Of a DNA stretch of 64,000 nt, positions 40,418-49,231 are shown in pieces. This DNA is from SLST01 sp964458555. GTDB lineage: Bacteria; Spirochaetota; Spirochaetia; DSM-27196; SLST01. A program made the translations under genes and the position numbers. The stretch lies in assembly GCA_964458555.1 (NCBI GenBank), contig CAYWJH010000006.1, positions 9,447 to 73,446 on the forward strand. The letters are read 5' to 3'. The notes under the pieces were generated by a model. It made no database searches and was not told the origin of the DNA. It was given only the letters and a program-made list of their open reading frames with translations. Position 1 is the first letter of the stretch; the number at the start of each line of letters is the position of its first letter.

Positions 40418-43181
40418 CGACCGAGCCACCGGCGGTTTCCTGCTCGTACGCCTGCGCGACCTGGCGGCGCAGCTCCGCGTAGCTGGGGAGCTCGGAAGCG
40501 TCGGCCCGCGTGGCATCCGCGGTGCGCTCGCCGCCGTCGTGCGAGCGTCTCGGGCGAGCGGCCGCCCGGCCGCTCCGGTTGCCTCGTCGGGACGCTCCCT
40601 CGCCCCGTTCCCCGCCCATCGACGGAGTCACGATCGACCCGATGGGCAGGATGAGTTTCTTCACGATCAGCTCGAGGATCAAGAGGGCGATCGCGCCGAT
40701 GAGCAGCCAGCGCCAGAGCGTGTCACGAAAGGTGCTGCCGGCGAGGGTTGCGTCGAACAGCGTGTCCGCGTCCGCCGCTGCGAGCATCTCGCCGCCTCCG
40801 CGCGAGGCGATCGACGCGAGTCGTTCGAAATCGGTCTCGAACTGGATGTACTCGCGCGCGAACGGTACCGAGAGTCCGTACGGTTCGGGGCGATTCTCGT
40901 CGTCGCCGAAGACGGTGACAATGTAGCCGCCCTCCCTGCTCGTGTCCAGATCGGCCTCGTAACGGCCCGGTTCGGTCTGCTCGAGCGTCACCGCGTACGG
41001 CTCCCCGTGCGGGGGTTGCACGAGGGCCGAAAGATCGAGCAGGTTGCGGAAGCTCCCCTCCGCGGACAGGGCGTCGACGACCATTCGCGTGCTCTCGGCG
41101 CCGCGGTCGAAGCGCACCCTGAAGTTCGACGTACCAGCCGGCCGTTGCGCCCAGCGGACCGCCTGCGCGAGGATCTGCTGGTAGCCGTCCCATCCGAGCC
41201 AGTTGACGCCCCACTTCGCGCGCAGGTCCGACGTGAACGCCACGCTGCGTCCCAGGCCGTACTGCCAGCTCGAGAGGACGGGGTTCGCCCCCGTGCCCGC
41301 GAGCACCATCTGGGCGCCGGTCTTGTGGTAGGAGAGGACGAAGCCCTCCAGCGGCGGAATATCTTCCGGCGCGATCCCGTCGATGATCGGATTCCGGTTG
41401 ACGATGCGCGGAACGAAGGTCTCCTCCACGATAAGGTTGCGGCTGACGATCGTCGTTTCGGCCGCGAAGATCCGGGGGACGCTCTTCGAGTCCGCGGTGT
41501 GGTAGCTCCGTCCGCCGCCCCACTCGGCGATGTCGCGCATCAGCTCCCGGTCGGAGCTCGACCCGATCGATACCGTGGATACGGTGATCGAGTCCTCCGC
41601 GATGCCGGAGAGGATATCCCGGAAGTCGGCGTCGTTGGTCAGGCCGTCGGAGAGGACGATCAGGTGCTTGACCGCGGCTTCCTGCTCGCCCAGGACCCGG
41701 TGCGCCTCGCGCAGCGCCCCTTCGAGCACGGTGCCGCCGCCGGAGGCGAGGCGCGAGAGGTCCCGGATGATGGTCTGGCGGTCGCCGGCGCGTGTGATCG
41801 GCACCGTCCACTCGAAGTCCGCGTCGAAGGCGATCAGGCCGGTCGTGTAGAACGGGTTCATGATCTCGATCGCCGAGACCACCGCTTCCTTGACCAGGTC
41901 GAGCTTCGTGGTCCCCGAGACCTCGACCGCTCCCATGCTGCCGGACTTGTCGATGACGAAGATCATCGCGAGCGACGGGATCTTCATCGTAGAGGTGACG
42001 TCCATGTCGACCGGAAGCGTTCGCTCGATCGGCGTGCGGTAGTACCCGCCCGCGCCGAAGCTCGCGTCGCCACCGAGCATGAGAAAGCCGCCGCCGGTAT
42101 CGCGTACGTAGCGCTCGACCGCCTCCATCCGGGGTACCGACAAGTCGTAGGCCGGGACGTTGTCAAAGATGACCGCGTCGTACGGAACGAGCTCGCCCAC
42201 CTCTGCGGGCATCGCATCGCTCGTGCGAACCTCGACGTTGATACCCTGACTGCGCAGCGCCGCGAGCGCCGATTGCGCGGGGTTCTGCGCGACGTAGAGC
42301 ACGGCCGGCTCGCCGGTGACGCGCACGAGCGTTTCTGACTCGTTGTTCACGGCGATCGGATCGTCGAGCGCGGACACCGTCACGCCGTAGCGATGAACGC
42401 CGGTCTCCTCGAAGCGCCCCTGGAACGTGATGACGTTGTCGCCGCGTCCGAGGCGCACCCGGTCCTCCCCGTAGTAGTCGCCGTCGCGGAACACGGTGAC
42501 GGTTGCGTCTTTCGTGTCGGTCGCGGAAACGACGACGTCGAACTCGTGCGTCTCGTCGAGTCGTACCTCCGCCGGCGCGTCGATGCGGCGAACGAAGACC
42601 TCTCCTTCCGAAGGTCGGGTAGGCAAGGGGACCGCAAAGACCTCCACGCCGGCGTCCGCGGCGAGCCGGGCGGATTCGGCCGCGTCGCCGCTCGTCTCCT
42701 GGCCGTCGCTGAGCACCACGATTCTCCGCGGTCGATCGTCCTCGAAGAGCGAGAGCGACCGCAGAATCCCCTGCGAGAGATCGGTCGCGCTCGTGCCGAT
42801 GATCGATTCGCGGCTGAGCTGCGTCAGGCCCGACTGGAGTCCTCGTTCCACGGCGACCTCGTCGCCTACGAGCACGAACGCCGCGCGGTCGTCGGGGGAG
42901 GCGCCGTCGAGCGCGCGCTCGATGAAGGCCCGTGCCTCGCGCGCTCCTTCCGGGCCGACGCTGTCGGACACGTCGACGGCGAACACGACGTCGATGCCCG
43001 GCTCGGCATCCCTCTGCTGCACGCCGGCCACGACGAAGACGAGCGCGACGACGGTGAGCACGCGCAGCGCGAGCGGAACGATGCGGCGCACGCCCGGACG
43101 TCGTCGGCCCAGAACGAGAGCCGCGGCGAGGAGCGGGATCAGGGCGAACAGCAGCAGCGCGATCGGGTAGAGCAGTCTCAT
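40326..43181 (-). CDS. Large double-VWA membrane protein (aerotolerance-type)
   Basis: 951-residue protein. Two N-terminal membrane helices (ALLLFALIPLLAAALVLG and ALRVLTVVALVFVVAGV) precede a first VWA domain with MIDAS-type DVSDSVG. Beta-sandwich and glutamine-amidotransferase-like regions follow (VLYVAQNPAQSALAALRSQG, GGGFLMLGGDASFGAGGYY). A second VWA domain has MIDAS DKSGSMG (VIDKSGSMGAVEVSGTTKLD). A third helix (WRWLLIGAIALLILELIVKK) precedes a charged cytoplasmic tail. Two metal-binding VWA domains in one chain is uncommon. ATG 43181 overlaps the BatA-like stop (TGATG). Likely a surface or periplasm-facing scaffold maintained by the cluster's MoxR ATPase. Confidence 0.82.
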   Translation of the reverse strand: MRLLYPIALLLFALIPLLAAALVLGRRRPGVRRIVPLALRVLTVVALVFVVAGVQQRDAEPGIDVVFAVDVSDSVGPEGAREARAFIERALDGASPDDRAAFVLVGDEVAVERGLQSGLTQLSRESIIGTSATDLSQGILRSLSLFEDDRPRRIVVLSDGQETSGDAAESARLAADAGVEVFAVPLPTRPSEGEVFVRRIDAPAEVRLDETHEFDVVVSATDTKDATVTVFRDGDYYGEDRVRLGRGDNVITFQGRFEETGVHRYGVTVSALDDPIAVNNESETLVRVTGEPAVLYVAQNPAQSALAALRSQGINVEVRTSDAMPAEVGELVPYDAVIFDNVPAYDLSVPRMEAVERYVRDTGGGFLMLGGDASFGAGGYYRTPIERTLPVDMDVTSTMKIPSLAMIFVIDKSGSMGAVEVSGTTKLDLVKEAVVSAIEIMNPFYTTGLIAFDADFEWTVPITRAGDRQTIIRDLSRLASGGGTVLEGALREAHRVLGEQEAAVKHLIVLSDGLTNDADFRDILSGIAEDSITVSTVSIGSSSDRELMRDIAEWGGGRSYHTADSKSVPRIFAAETTIVSRNLIVEETFVPRIVNRNPIIDGIAPEDIPPLEGFVLSYHKTGAQMVLAGTGANPVLSSWQYGLGRSVAFTSDLRAKWGVNWLGWDGYQQILAQAVRWAQRPAGTSNFRVRFDRGAESTRMVVDALSAEGSFRNLLDLSALVQPPHGEPYAVTLEQTEPGRYEADLDTSREGGYIVTVFGDDENRPEPYGLSVPFAREYIQFETDFERLASIASRGGGEMLAAADADTLFDATLAGSTFRDTLWRWLLIGAIALLILELIVKKLILPIGSIVTPSMGGERGEGASRRGNRSGRAAARPRRSHDGGERTADATRADASELPSYAELRRQVAQAYEQETAGGSVGVHENRHWYDGGEHNPVAERKIYIARKRKQ

Positions 43182-45019
43182 CAGTGCCTCCGTGCCCAGA
43201 CGATCCAGTCGGCCACGAGAACGAGGAGCGCGAGCAGGGCGATCCAGTGCCACACGGGGTAGCCGGCCGCCTGGACGACCGTGCCCCGACCTTCGGTGCG
43301 GGTGGCGCTGCCGAGCCGATTTGCCAGGTCGGATTCGCGGGCGTCGGCGAGCGTTACCGCGAAGTGGCTCCGGAACGATTCGCCGCGCACCTCGTACACG
43401 CCCGTCTGATCGGTGCGCGTGAACTCGAAGGGGCTCGTGCGTGGCGTCGCACGAACGACCGTCCCGTCGGGACGGACCACGGCGACCTCCTCGCCGGGCG
43501 GGACGTAGAGCGGAACGACGCTTCCCACCGACGCGTAGCCGACCTCTCCGGCCGGCGCTACCGGCGCGAGCCATTCGATAATGTTGTTCATGAGGACGGG
43601 AAAGCTCCCGCGGAGCGCGATGTCCGAGCCGGCGAGCCCGAAGGTGGTCGCCACCAGCGTGAGACGGTCACGACGATACGTGTACAGCAGCGGCGCGTCG
43701 CCCGCGGCGGCGAGCACGGTCGCGCGTGGGTTCATCTCGCCCACCGCGTAGCGCCCGACCCGGGTCTGATTGAGCTGCACCCCCTCGAGAATCGGATGCG
43801 ATGCGCGTACCGACACGGTCTGCTCGAGCTCGCGTGTGTCGGTCTGCGTGAACGGGCCGTCGGGAAGCGCGGTAGCGAAGGCGACCACGTTGCCCTTAAG
43901 GCGTGCGGGCGCCGGTACCTGGTCGAGGATGAGGATGTCGAAGGGCGAGTCCTGGTTCACGCTCTCGGCGATGGTGAGCTGGACGTTCGGGTAGACGGCG
44001 AGGAACGACTCGAGGAAGAGGTTCCCGGGAGTCACGAGCTGGACGCGCACGGGTCGCTCGCCGGAAGCCGCCGCGAACGCCCGGTCGTCGACGTCGAGCG
44101 CGTCGTCGTTGTCGGCGAGCTCGGCGGTGTAGACCGTGCCCCGGGTGCGCGGGATGACCGCCGTCACCAACCGCTCCTCGCCGGGTTCGAGGTCGATCGA
44201 GCGCTCGGACACGAGCTCGGCATCGGCGGTCAGGCGGTAGGTCACCACCGCGGGATCCGGCGAGTAGTTGGCAACCGCCGAGAGTACCTCGAAGGCCGAT
44301 CCGTCCGGCCGCTCTCGCAACTCGAACGAGGTGATCGCTCGGTTCGCCGACGCCCCGTTCTCGCCGTCCCCCTCCTCCGGGATCCCGACGGTCGCGAGCG
44401 TAACGGGGTACGGGATCTCCGCGAGCGCGCCGGGCGAGACCGATCCGTCGGTTACGAAGACGATCTCCGCTTCGGGGCCCGGGGCGAGCCCGCGAACGAG
44501 CGCGACGGCGCGCGCGAGATCGTTCGGACCGTCGGTCGCTTCGAGATCGCGGATCGTCTCGTAGAGCGCGGTGCGGTCGGCGGTGAACGTCTGGAGGACC
44601 GTAGGCCGCGGTCCGGCCGTCAGGAGCATGATGCGGCTGTTGCGCGGCGCCCTGCCCACGACCTCGCGCGCGCGGTTGCGCGCGAGCTCCATACGAGAGA
44701 CGCCGCCCGCGCCGCTCTGCATGCTCGCGCTGTCGTCTATCAGGACGACGATCTCGCGCGATCCGGTCGTCGCCGTGGTCTCGACGATCGGCTGCGCGAG
44801 CGCGAGCGAGGCGAGCAGCGCTGCGATGAGCTGGAGGAGGAGGTTTACGTTTCTCAGCAGCCGCGGTCGCATGCGCCGGGAGTGCTGGTCGGAGATCTCG
44901 CGCCAGAGGTAGATCGAGGAGACCTCCTGGCGTCGCCGTTCCTGGCGGAACAGGTGCAGCAGGACGATCACCGGGATCGAGAGGAGCAGAAGCAGGCCGA
45001 GTGGATTCGCGAAGCTCAA
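43181..45019 (-). CDS. BatA-like VWA membrane protein
   Basis: 612-residue protein. It begins with the aerotolerance-regulator N-terminal pattern (PLGLLLLLSIPVIVLLHLFR then RRQEVSSIYLWREI), a second helix (LLLQLIAALLASLALAQPI) and a VWA domain with DDSASMQSG and a later VTDGSVSPG. A long beta-rich part and a C-terminal helix (WIALLALLVLVADWIVWAR) follow, resembling the BatA/BatB family with a GATase-like insertion. The start is TTG 45019, overlapping the DUF58 stop (TTGA); no other start fits the N-terminal motif. Partner of the adjacent MoxR and DUF58 proteins. Confidence 0.83.
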   Translation of the reverse strand: MSFANPLGLLLLLSIPVIVLLHLFRQERRRQEVSSIYLWREISDQHSRRMRPRLLRNVNLLLQLIAALLASLALAQPIVETTATTGSREIVVLIDDSASMQSGAGGVSRMELARNRAREVVGRAPRNSRIMLLTAGPRPTVLQTFTADRTALYETIRDLEATDGPNDLARAVALVRGLAPGPEAEIVFVTDGSVSPGALAEIPYPVTLATVGIPEEGDGENGASANRAITSFELRERPDGSAFEVLSAVANYSPDPAVVTYRLTADAELVSERSIDLEPGEERLVTAVIPRTRGTVYTAELADNDDALDVDDRAFAAASGERPVRVQLVTPGNLFLESFLAVYPNVQLTIAESVNQDSPFDILILDQVPAPARLKGNVVAFATALPDGPFTQTDTRELEQTVSVRASHPILEGVQLNQTRVGRYAVGEMNPRATVLAAAGDAPLLYTYRRDRLTLVATTFGLAGSDIALRGSFPVLMNNIIEWLAPVAPAGEVGYASVGSVVPLYVPPGEEVAVVRPDGTVVRATPRTSPFEFTRTDQTGVYEVRGESFRSHFAVTLADARESDLANRLGSATRTEGRGTVVQAAGYPVWHWIALLALLVLVADWIVWARRH

Positions 45020-45897
45020 TGGACGAACACCCCCCGCCTCAGGTAGCTGAAGACCACGTCTTCGAAGGGGATTCGATTCGACGTGCGCAGGTACTCTATG
45101 TCGTGGCTCAGGCAGAACTCTTCGATCTCGCCGAAGAAGACGGCGAGCCGTCGCTTGTATTCCTCCACCGTTTCGGGCTCCACGTTGAGCTCCGTCTCGT
45201 CCTCGGTCTCCCCGTCGATCAGCCGGAAGGGTCCCTTGAATCGCGGCTCGAGCTCCTCCTCCGCCATGACCTGGATCAGCATGATGTCGAATCGTCGGTA
45301 GAGCAGCGCGCGAAGCCCCTCCGTGTAACCTGCAGGGTCGAGGAGGTCGGTAATGAGGATCGCGAGCCCGGGACGCTTCGTGCGCAACGAGTAGTCGCGC
45401 AGCGTTCGGTTGAAGTCGGTGCGCCCGGATGGCTTGAGCGAGGCGATGTAGTCGAAGATAGAGAAGACGTGCGAGGTCTGACGGACCGGCTGCAGCGAGT
45501 GCTCGATGCCTTCGGCGAAGGCGCTCACGCCCACACGGTCGAGGTTATTCACCGCGAGGTAGCCGAGCGCCGCGGCGAGCCTGCCCGCGTACCAGAGTTT
45601 GCCCGGGTCGCCGAACGACATGGATCGGCTCGTGTCGAGCAGGATGTGGACGGTGAGATTCTCCTCCGCCGTGAACACCTTCACGAATAGCCGGTTGAGT
45701 CGGCTGTAGATGTTCCAGTCGAGGTAGCGAAAGTCGTCGCCGGGCTGATAGAGCCGGTAGTCGGAGAACTCGAGCGAGGCGCCGCGGTTGATCGAGATGT
45801 TCTCGCCGCGCGACACGCCGGAGCGGATCCTGCGCGCGAGGAGCGAGAGCTGCTCGAGCTTGCGGAGGAACGCTTCGTCGAGGAGCGTAGTGGCCAC
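45016..45897 (-). CDS. DUF58 domain protein (large cluster)
   Basis: 293-residue cytoplasmic protein without membrane helices. The DUF58 signature is SDYRLYQPGDDFRYLDWNIY, followed by RLFVKVFTAEENLTVHILLD and a VWA-like MIDAS (LDTSRSMSFG) with intact DxSxS. This distinguishes it from the membrane-bound DUF58 protein at 33-34 kb, whose MIDAS is degenerate. GTG 45897 overlaps the MoxR stop (TAGTG). Co-translated with MoxR and the BatA-like protein, it probably links the ATPase to membrane VWA proteins. Confidence 0.88.
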   Translation of the reverse strand: MATTLLDEAFLRKLEQLSLLARRIRSGVSRGENISINRGASLEFSDYRLYQPGDDFRYLDWNIYSRLNRLFVKVFTAEENLTVHILLDTSRSMSFGDPGKLWYAGRLAAALGYLAVNNLDRVGVSAFAEGIEHSLQPVRQTSHVFSIFDYIASLKPSGRTDFNRTLRDYSLRTKRPGLAILITDLLDPAGYTEGLRALLYRRFDIMLIQVMAEEELEPRFKGPFRLIDGETEDETELNVEPETVEEYKRRLAVFFGEIEEFCLSHDIEYLRTSNRIPFEDVVFSYLRRGVFVH

Positions 45898-46913
45898 TAT
45901 CGGCTCGCCTCCGACGTGCTGTCCACGACACGCTCCACGATCGAATCCGGGTCCACGCCTTCCGCCTCGCCTTGGAAGCTCAGGATGAGCCGATGTCGTA
46001 GCGACGGCAGCGCGGCGCGGCGGATGTCGTCGAAGCTGACGGTGAAGCGGTTGTCGAGCAGCGCGTAGACCTTCGCCGCGAGGATCAGGCTCTGCGCGCC
46101 GCGCGGGCTCGACCCGTAGCGGACGAATCGGCGCACCTCGTCGATCGCGTCCTCGCGATCCGGGTGCGTCGCGTAGACGAGTCGTACCGCGTAGTCCATG
46201 ACCGGCCGCGAGGCGGGAACCGCGCGGATCAGGTCCTGGAACTCGACGACCTCGGGGGCGGCGAGGGTGCGCTCGAGCACCGGCAGCACGCCCGACGTCG
46301 TACGGTCGACGATCGAGAGCAGGTCGTCGTGGCCGGGGTATTCGACCTTGAGCTTGAAGAAGAACCGGTCGAGCTGCGCCTCCGGAAGCGGGTACGTACC
46401 TTCCATCTCGATCGGGTTCTGCGTGGCGAGCACGATGAACGGCGGGGCGAGCGCGTAGGTCTGCCCGGCGACCGTGACGTTCTGCTCCTGCATCGCCTCG
46501 AGCAGCGCCGATTGCGTCTTGGGTGTAGCGCGGTTGATCTCGTCCGCGAGGAGCACCTGGCTGAAGATCGGCCCCTTCTGGAAGCGAATGAGCTGGTTTC
46601 CCTCATCGTCGCGCACGAGGACGTTCGTCCCGATAATGTCCGCCGGCATGAGATCGGGCGTGAACTGGATACGGGTCGTGGTGAGGTCCATGACCTCGCC
46701 GAAGGTCTTGATCAGAAAGGTCTTTCCCAGTCCCGGTACTCCCTCGAGCAGGGCGTGGCCCCGGCACAGGAGGCAGACGAGCACCTGCTCGACGAGGGTC
46801 TGGTGGCCCACGATGTACCGTTCAATCTCCTGTTCGACCCGGCGGATCCTCTCGCCGGCCGCCAGCGCCCGTTCCTGTATCCGGGGGTCCCAGGCCGTTT
46901 CGCTACTGCTCAT
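45897..46913 (-). CDS. MoxR-family AAA+ ATPase (large cluster)
   Basis: 338-residue AAA+ ATPase. Walker A: LLEGVPGLGKTFLIKTFGEV; Walker B: VLLADEINRATPKTQSALLE; sensor 1 region: IVLATQNPIEMEGTYPLPEA; sensor 2: YGSSPRGAQSLILAAKVYAL. Family members remodel or activate VWA-domain partners. ATG 46913 overlaps the coiled-coil protein gene by 11 bp; the stop overlaps the DUF58 GTG by 3 bp (TAGTG). All ATPase motifs look intact. Confidence 0.94.
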   Translation of the reverse strand: MSSSETAWDPRIQERALAAGERIRRVEQEIERYIVGHQTLVEQVLVCLLCRGHALLEGVPGLGKTFLIKTFGEVMDLTTTRIQFTPDLMPADIIGTNVLVRDDEGNQLIRFQKGPIFSQVLLADEINRATPKTQSALLEAMQEQNVTVAGQTYALAPPFIVLATQNPIEMEGTYPLPEAQLDRFFFKLKVEYPGHDDLLSIVDRTTSGVLPVLERTLAAPEVVEFQDLIRAVPASRPVMDYAVRLVYATHPDREDAIDEVRRFVRYGSSPRGAQSLILAAKVYALLDNRFTVSFDDIRRAALPSLRHRLILSFQGEAEGVDPDSIVERVVDSTSEASR

Positions 46914-48456
46914 CCTCTGCTCCTTCCTCGGCTGCGAGTGTCAATCTCAGAAAGTAGTTGCGGACCAGCCGCTGCAGCTCGGGCGGCGTCTCCTCGCGAT
47001 TCACGGCCTCTTCGACGATTCGTTCGAAGACGACCTCGCGCTCCTGTTCGCTGAGCTGGCTCGTCGCCGCCGACGGCAGCTCCCGGATGATCACGTCCAT
47101 CACCGTGTCGTCCGTGACGATCCCCTGAATCTCGCGGAAGACCGGTCTCGAGTCCTCCGGGCGACGATAGTCGTCGCCCGTCTGGTCCTCTACCGCGACG
47201 CTGCCGCCCTGCTGGCCGCCGGAGTCCTCGCCTTCGTTTCCGTCCTCGCCTTCCGGCGGTTCCGGCGGCGCCTGCCCGCCGCGGTCGACGCCGGTGCCCT
47301 CGCCGGACGCTTCTCCGGTCTCGCCCTCCATTCCCTCGGACAGCTCGGCGAGCCCCGAGCCCATCTGCTCGAGCGAGCGCTGCGACTCCTCGAGCTCCCT
47401 CGTCAGGTCGCTCTCAGCGTCATCCTCCGGCTGGGGCCGGTTGAGTTGATCCATCAGCTCGTTGACCCGCTCCTCGTCGATGCCAAGATTGGTGTCCGGG
47501 GCACGGTCGGGTGTCGCTTCCTCGAGCGCCTCGACCACCTCCGGCACGGTGTTGCCTTCCGAGCGCATCCGCGTGAAGAACTCGAGAACCTCCTCCTCGC
47601 CCATGCCGGATCGCAGCGCGCGACGGATCGTCGACTCCGTTTCGGGCGGGATCTCCGCGTCCTCGTTGAACCCCAGCGGTGGCGTGCGCTCGAGGTTGCG
47701 CATCTGCTCTTCCACGCGCTCGTTGAGCTGCTCGATGCGTCGTCGTGCCTCGTTCGCGTCGATCTCCTCGCGTCGCACGCGGTCGCCGAGTCGGAGCATC
47801 TCGTCGGCCAACTGCTGCAGCTCGTCGTCTTCCCCGGCCCGCTCTGCGAGGCGTCGGCCGGCATCCTCGAGCGCGAGGAGCTCGTCGGCGTACGGAACCT
47901 GAGGTGGGTCGAACCAGCCGCTCGCATCGAGGATGAGGAGGATGCCGAGCGCGACCGTCAGGGCGGCGACGACGCCCAGGCGGCGGGGTGGTGTCGGAGG
48001 ATAGACCGCGTGCGGGTCGATGTCCTCCGTGCTCTGCTCCGCCTTCTCAACGACCAGGCGCTCGAACGCGCTCCGGGTGTCGCGCGTCGGATCGGCGGTA
48101 GTTGAGGTCTCCGCGCGCCCCTCGGTCTCGGCCATGCGCTTCCCGTACTCGTAGCCCGAGACCAGGAGCGACTTGAGCCCGTAGGTGCGATCGGCATCGA
48201 TCAGGAAGCGCGAGGGATCACGCCTGCGGATCGCGATGACGACGACGGCGGCGACGAGCGCCGCGCCGTTGACGACGAGGAGCGTCCTGCCGATCGAAAA
48301 GGCGAGCGAGAAGGCCACCCGGACGATCGCTCCGGCGAGCGAGACGCCCAGGCTGATCGCGAGCGCGTTAACGGCGACCTCCGCGAGAAGCAGGATACGC
48401 CAGCGCATCTCGAGGAGATGCGCGAGATCGGTGAGATTGGGTGTGCGGTCATGCAT
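46903..48456 (-). CDS. Coiled-coil membrane protein, DUF4175-like
   Basis: 517-residue protein. A helical hairpin near the N-terminus (LLLAEVAVNALAISLGVSLA and TLLVVNGAALVAAVVVIAI) and a third helix (LGVVAALTVALGILLILDAS) anchor it. The remaining ~330 residues are highly charged and helical (for example RLAERAGEDDELQQLADEML, EQLNERVEEQMRNLER), with an acidic low-complexity stretch rich in Glu, Gly and Pro (residues ~395-440). It resembles DUF4175-type proteins found beside BatA/MoxR genes, by pattern only. ATG 48456 overlaps the preceding membrane-protein gene by 8 bp. Possibly a periplasmic or cytoplasmic strut of the VWA complex. Confidence 0.7.
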   Translation of the reverse strand: MHDRTPNLTDLAHLLEMRWRILLLAEVAVNALAISLGVSLAGAIVRVAFSLAFSIGRTLLVVNGAALVAAVVVIAIRRRDPSRFLIDADRTYGLKSLLVSGYEYGKRMAETEGRAETSTTADPTRDTRSAFERLVVEKAEQSTEDIDPHAVYPPTPPRRLGVVAALTVALGILLILDASGWFDPPQVPYADELLALEDAGRRLAERAGEDDELQQLADEMLRLGDRVRREEIDANEARRRIEQLNERVEEQMRNLERTPPLGFNEDAEIPPETESTIRRALRSGMGEEEVLEFFTRMRSEGNTVPEVVEALEEATPDRAPDTNLGIDEERVNELMDQLNRPQPEDDAESDLTRELEESQRSLEQMGSGLAELSEGMEGETGEASGEGTGVDRGGQAPPEPPEGEDGNEGEDSGGQQGGSVAVEDQTGDDYRRPEDSRPVFREIQGIVTDDTVMDVIIRELPSAATSQLSEQEREVVFERIVEEAVNREETPPELQRLVRNYFLRLTLAAEEGAEDEQ

Positions 48457-49231
48457 GTTGCTCGCGCTCCCGTTCGGCGGTTCGGCGATGGCGCACGAGC
48501 GAGTACCAGTAAAGCGCCGCGAGCGCACCGATCGCCAGCAGCAGCGGCATCCCCGACGAGACGAGCGGATGCTCGAGCAGCGACCCGGTGGCGTCCGTTC
48601 GCATGAGCGGCGAGCCTTCCGCGTGCTGAGCGATTACCGCGTAGATGGGGTTCAGGGGCTGGTAAAACTGGATGGTCGCGACGAAGAGCACCGCCACGAA
48701 GATCCACCCGCCGATGACGCGGACGACGTAGCGCGTCTCGCCGAGGTGACTGATCAGCATTCCGGCGACGCGGCCGGCGCATCCGGCGAGCAACACCATC
48801 GCCTCGCTCGCGAGCACGGCACGGATGGGGATCCCGGCGGGGCCCGCGGCGACGACCGCGAACGGAACGAGCGCGACGGTGAGCATCAGCGTATGGACGA
48901 CGCCGGCGAGAAGCTTGCCGCGCGCGAGGACGCCGACTGGTATCGCCGTGCGTTCGAGCCACTCCGAGTACCGGATGATCTGCGCCTCCGCGAGCCGATC
49001 GAGCCCGGCGTAGAGGCTCAGCCCGGTCACGGCGAGCACGTGCACGATGACGGTCGCCTGAAATACCGCCGGGACGCTCTCCGTGCGGAAGAAGTACATG
49101 AGGCCGCGGTTCGGCCAGAGCGCGAAGGTGATCAGCACCGCGCCGGCGAGCGAGACGAGGTGAAAGATCAGATACTCGCGCCGGTGGAGATAGACCTGCG
49201 CGGCTTCCTCGAGGACTGGGTTCCTCGTCAC
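48449..49231 (-). CDS. Six-helix membrane protein of the large VWA cluster
   Basis: 260-residue integral membrane protein with about six helices (LIFHLVSLAGAVLITFALWP, VIVHVLAVTGLSLYAGL, LMLTVALVPFAVVAAGPAG, ASEAMVLLAGCAGRVAG, GGWIFVAVLFVATIQFY, MPLLLAIGALAALYWYSLV). The arrangement recalls ABC-2 permeases, but no ATPase gene is near, and MoxR proteins are not ABC ATPases. ATG 49231 overlaps the upstream gene stop (ATGA). Probably a membrane platform for the cluster; function unknown. Confidence 0.65.
   Translation of the reverse strand: MTRNPVLEEAAQVYLHRREYLIFHLVSLAGAVLITFALWPNRGLMYFFRTESVPAVFQATVIVHVLAVTGLSLYAGLDRLAEAQIIRYSEWLERTAIPVGVLARGKLLAGVVHTLMLTVALVPFAVVAAGPAGIPIRAVLASEAMVLLAGCAGRVAGMLISHLGETRYVVRVIGGWIFVAVLFVATIQFYQPLNPIYAVIAQHAEGSPLMRTDATGSLLEHPLVSSGMPLLLAIGALAALYWYSLVRHRRTAEREREQHA

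Noticed and set aside
38840..42338. Long plus-strand frames opposite the GGDEF-EAL and VWA genes
   Set aside because: Complementary shadows; the minus-strand frames contain the GGDEF, EAL and MIDAS motifs.
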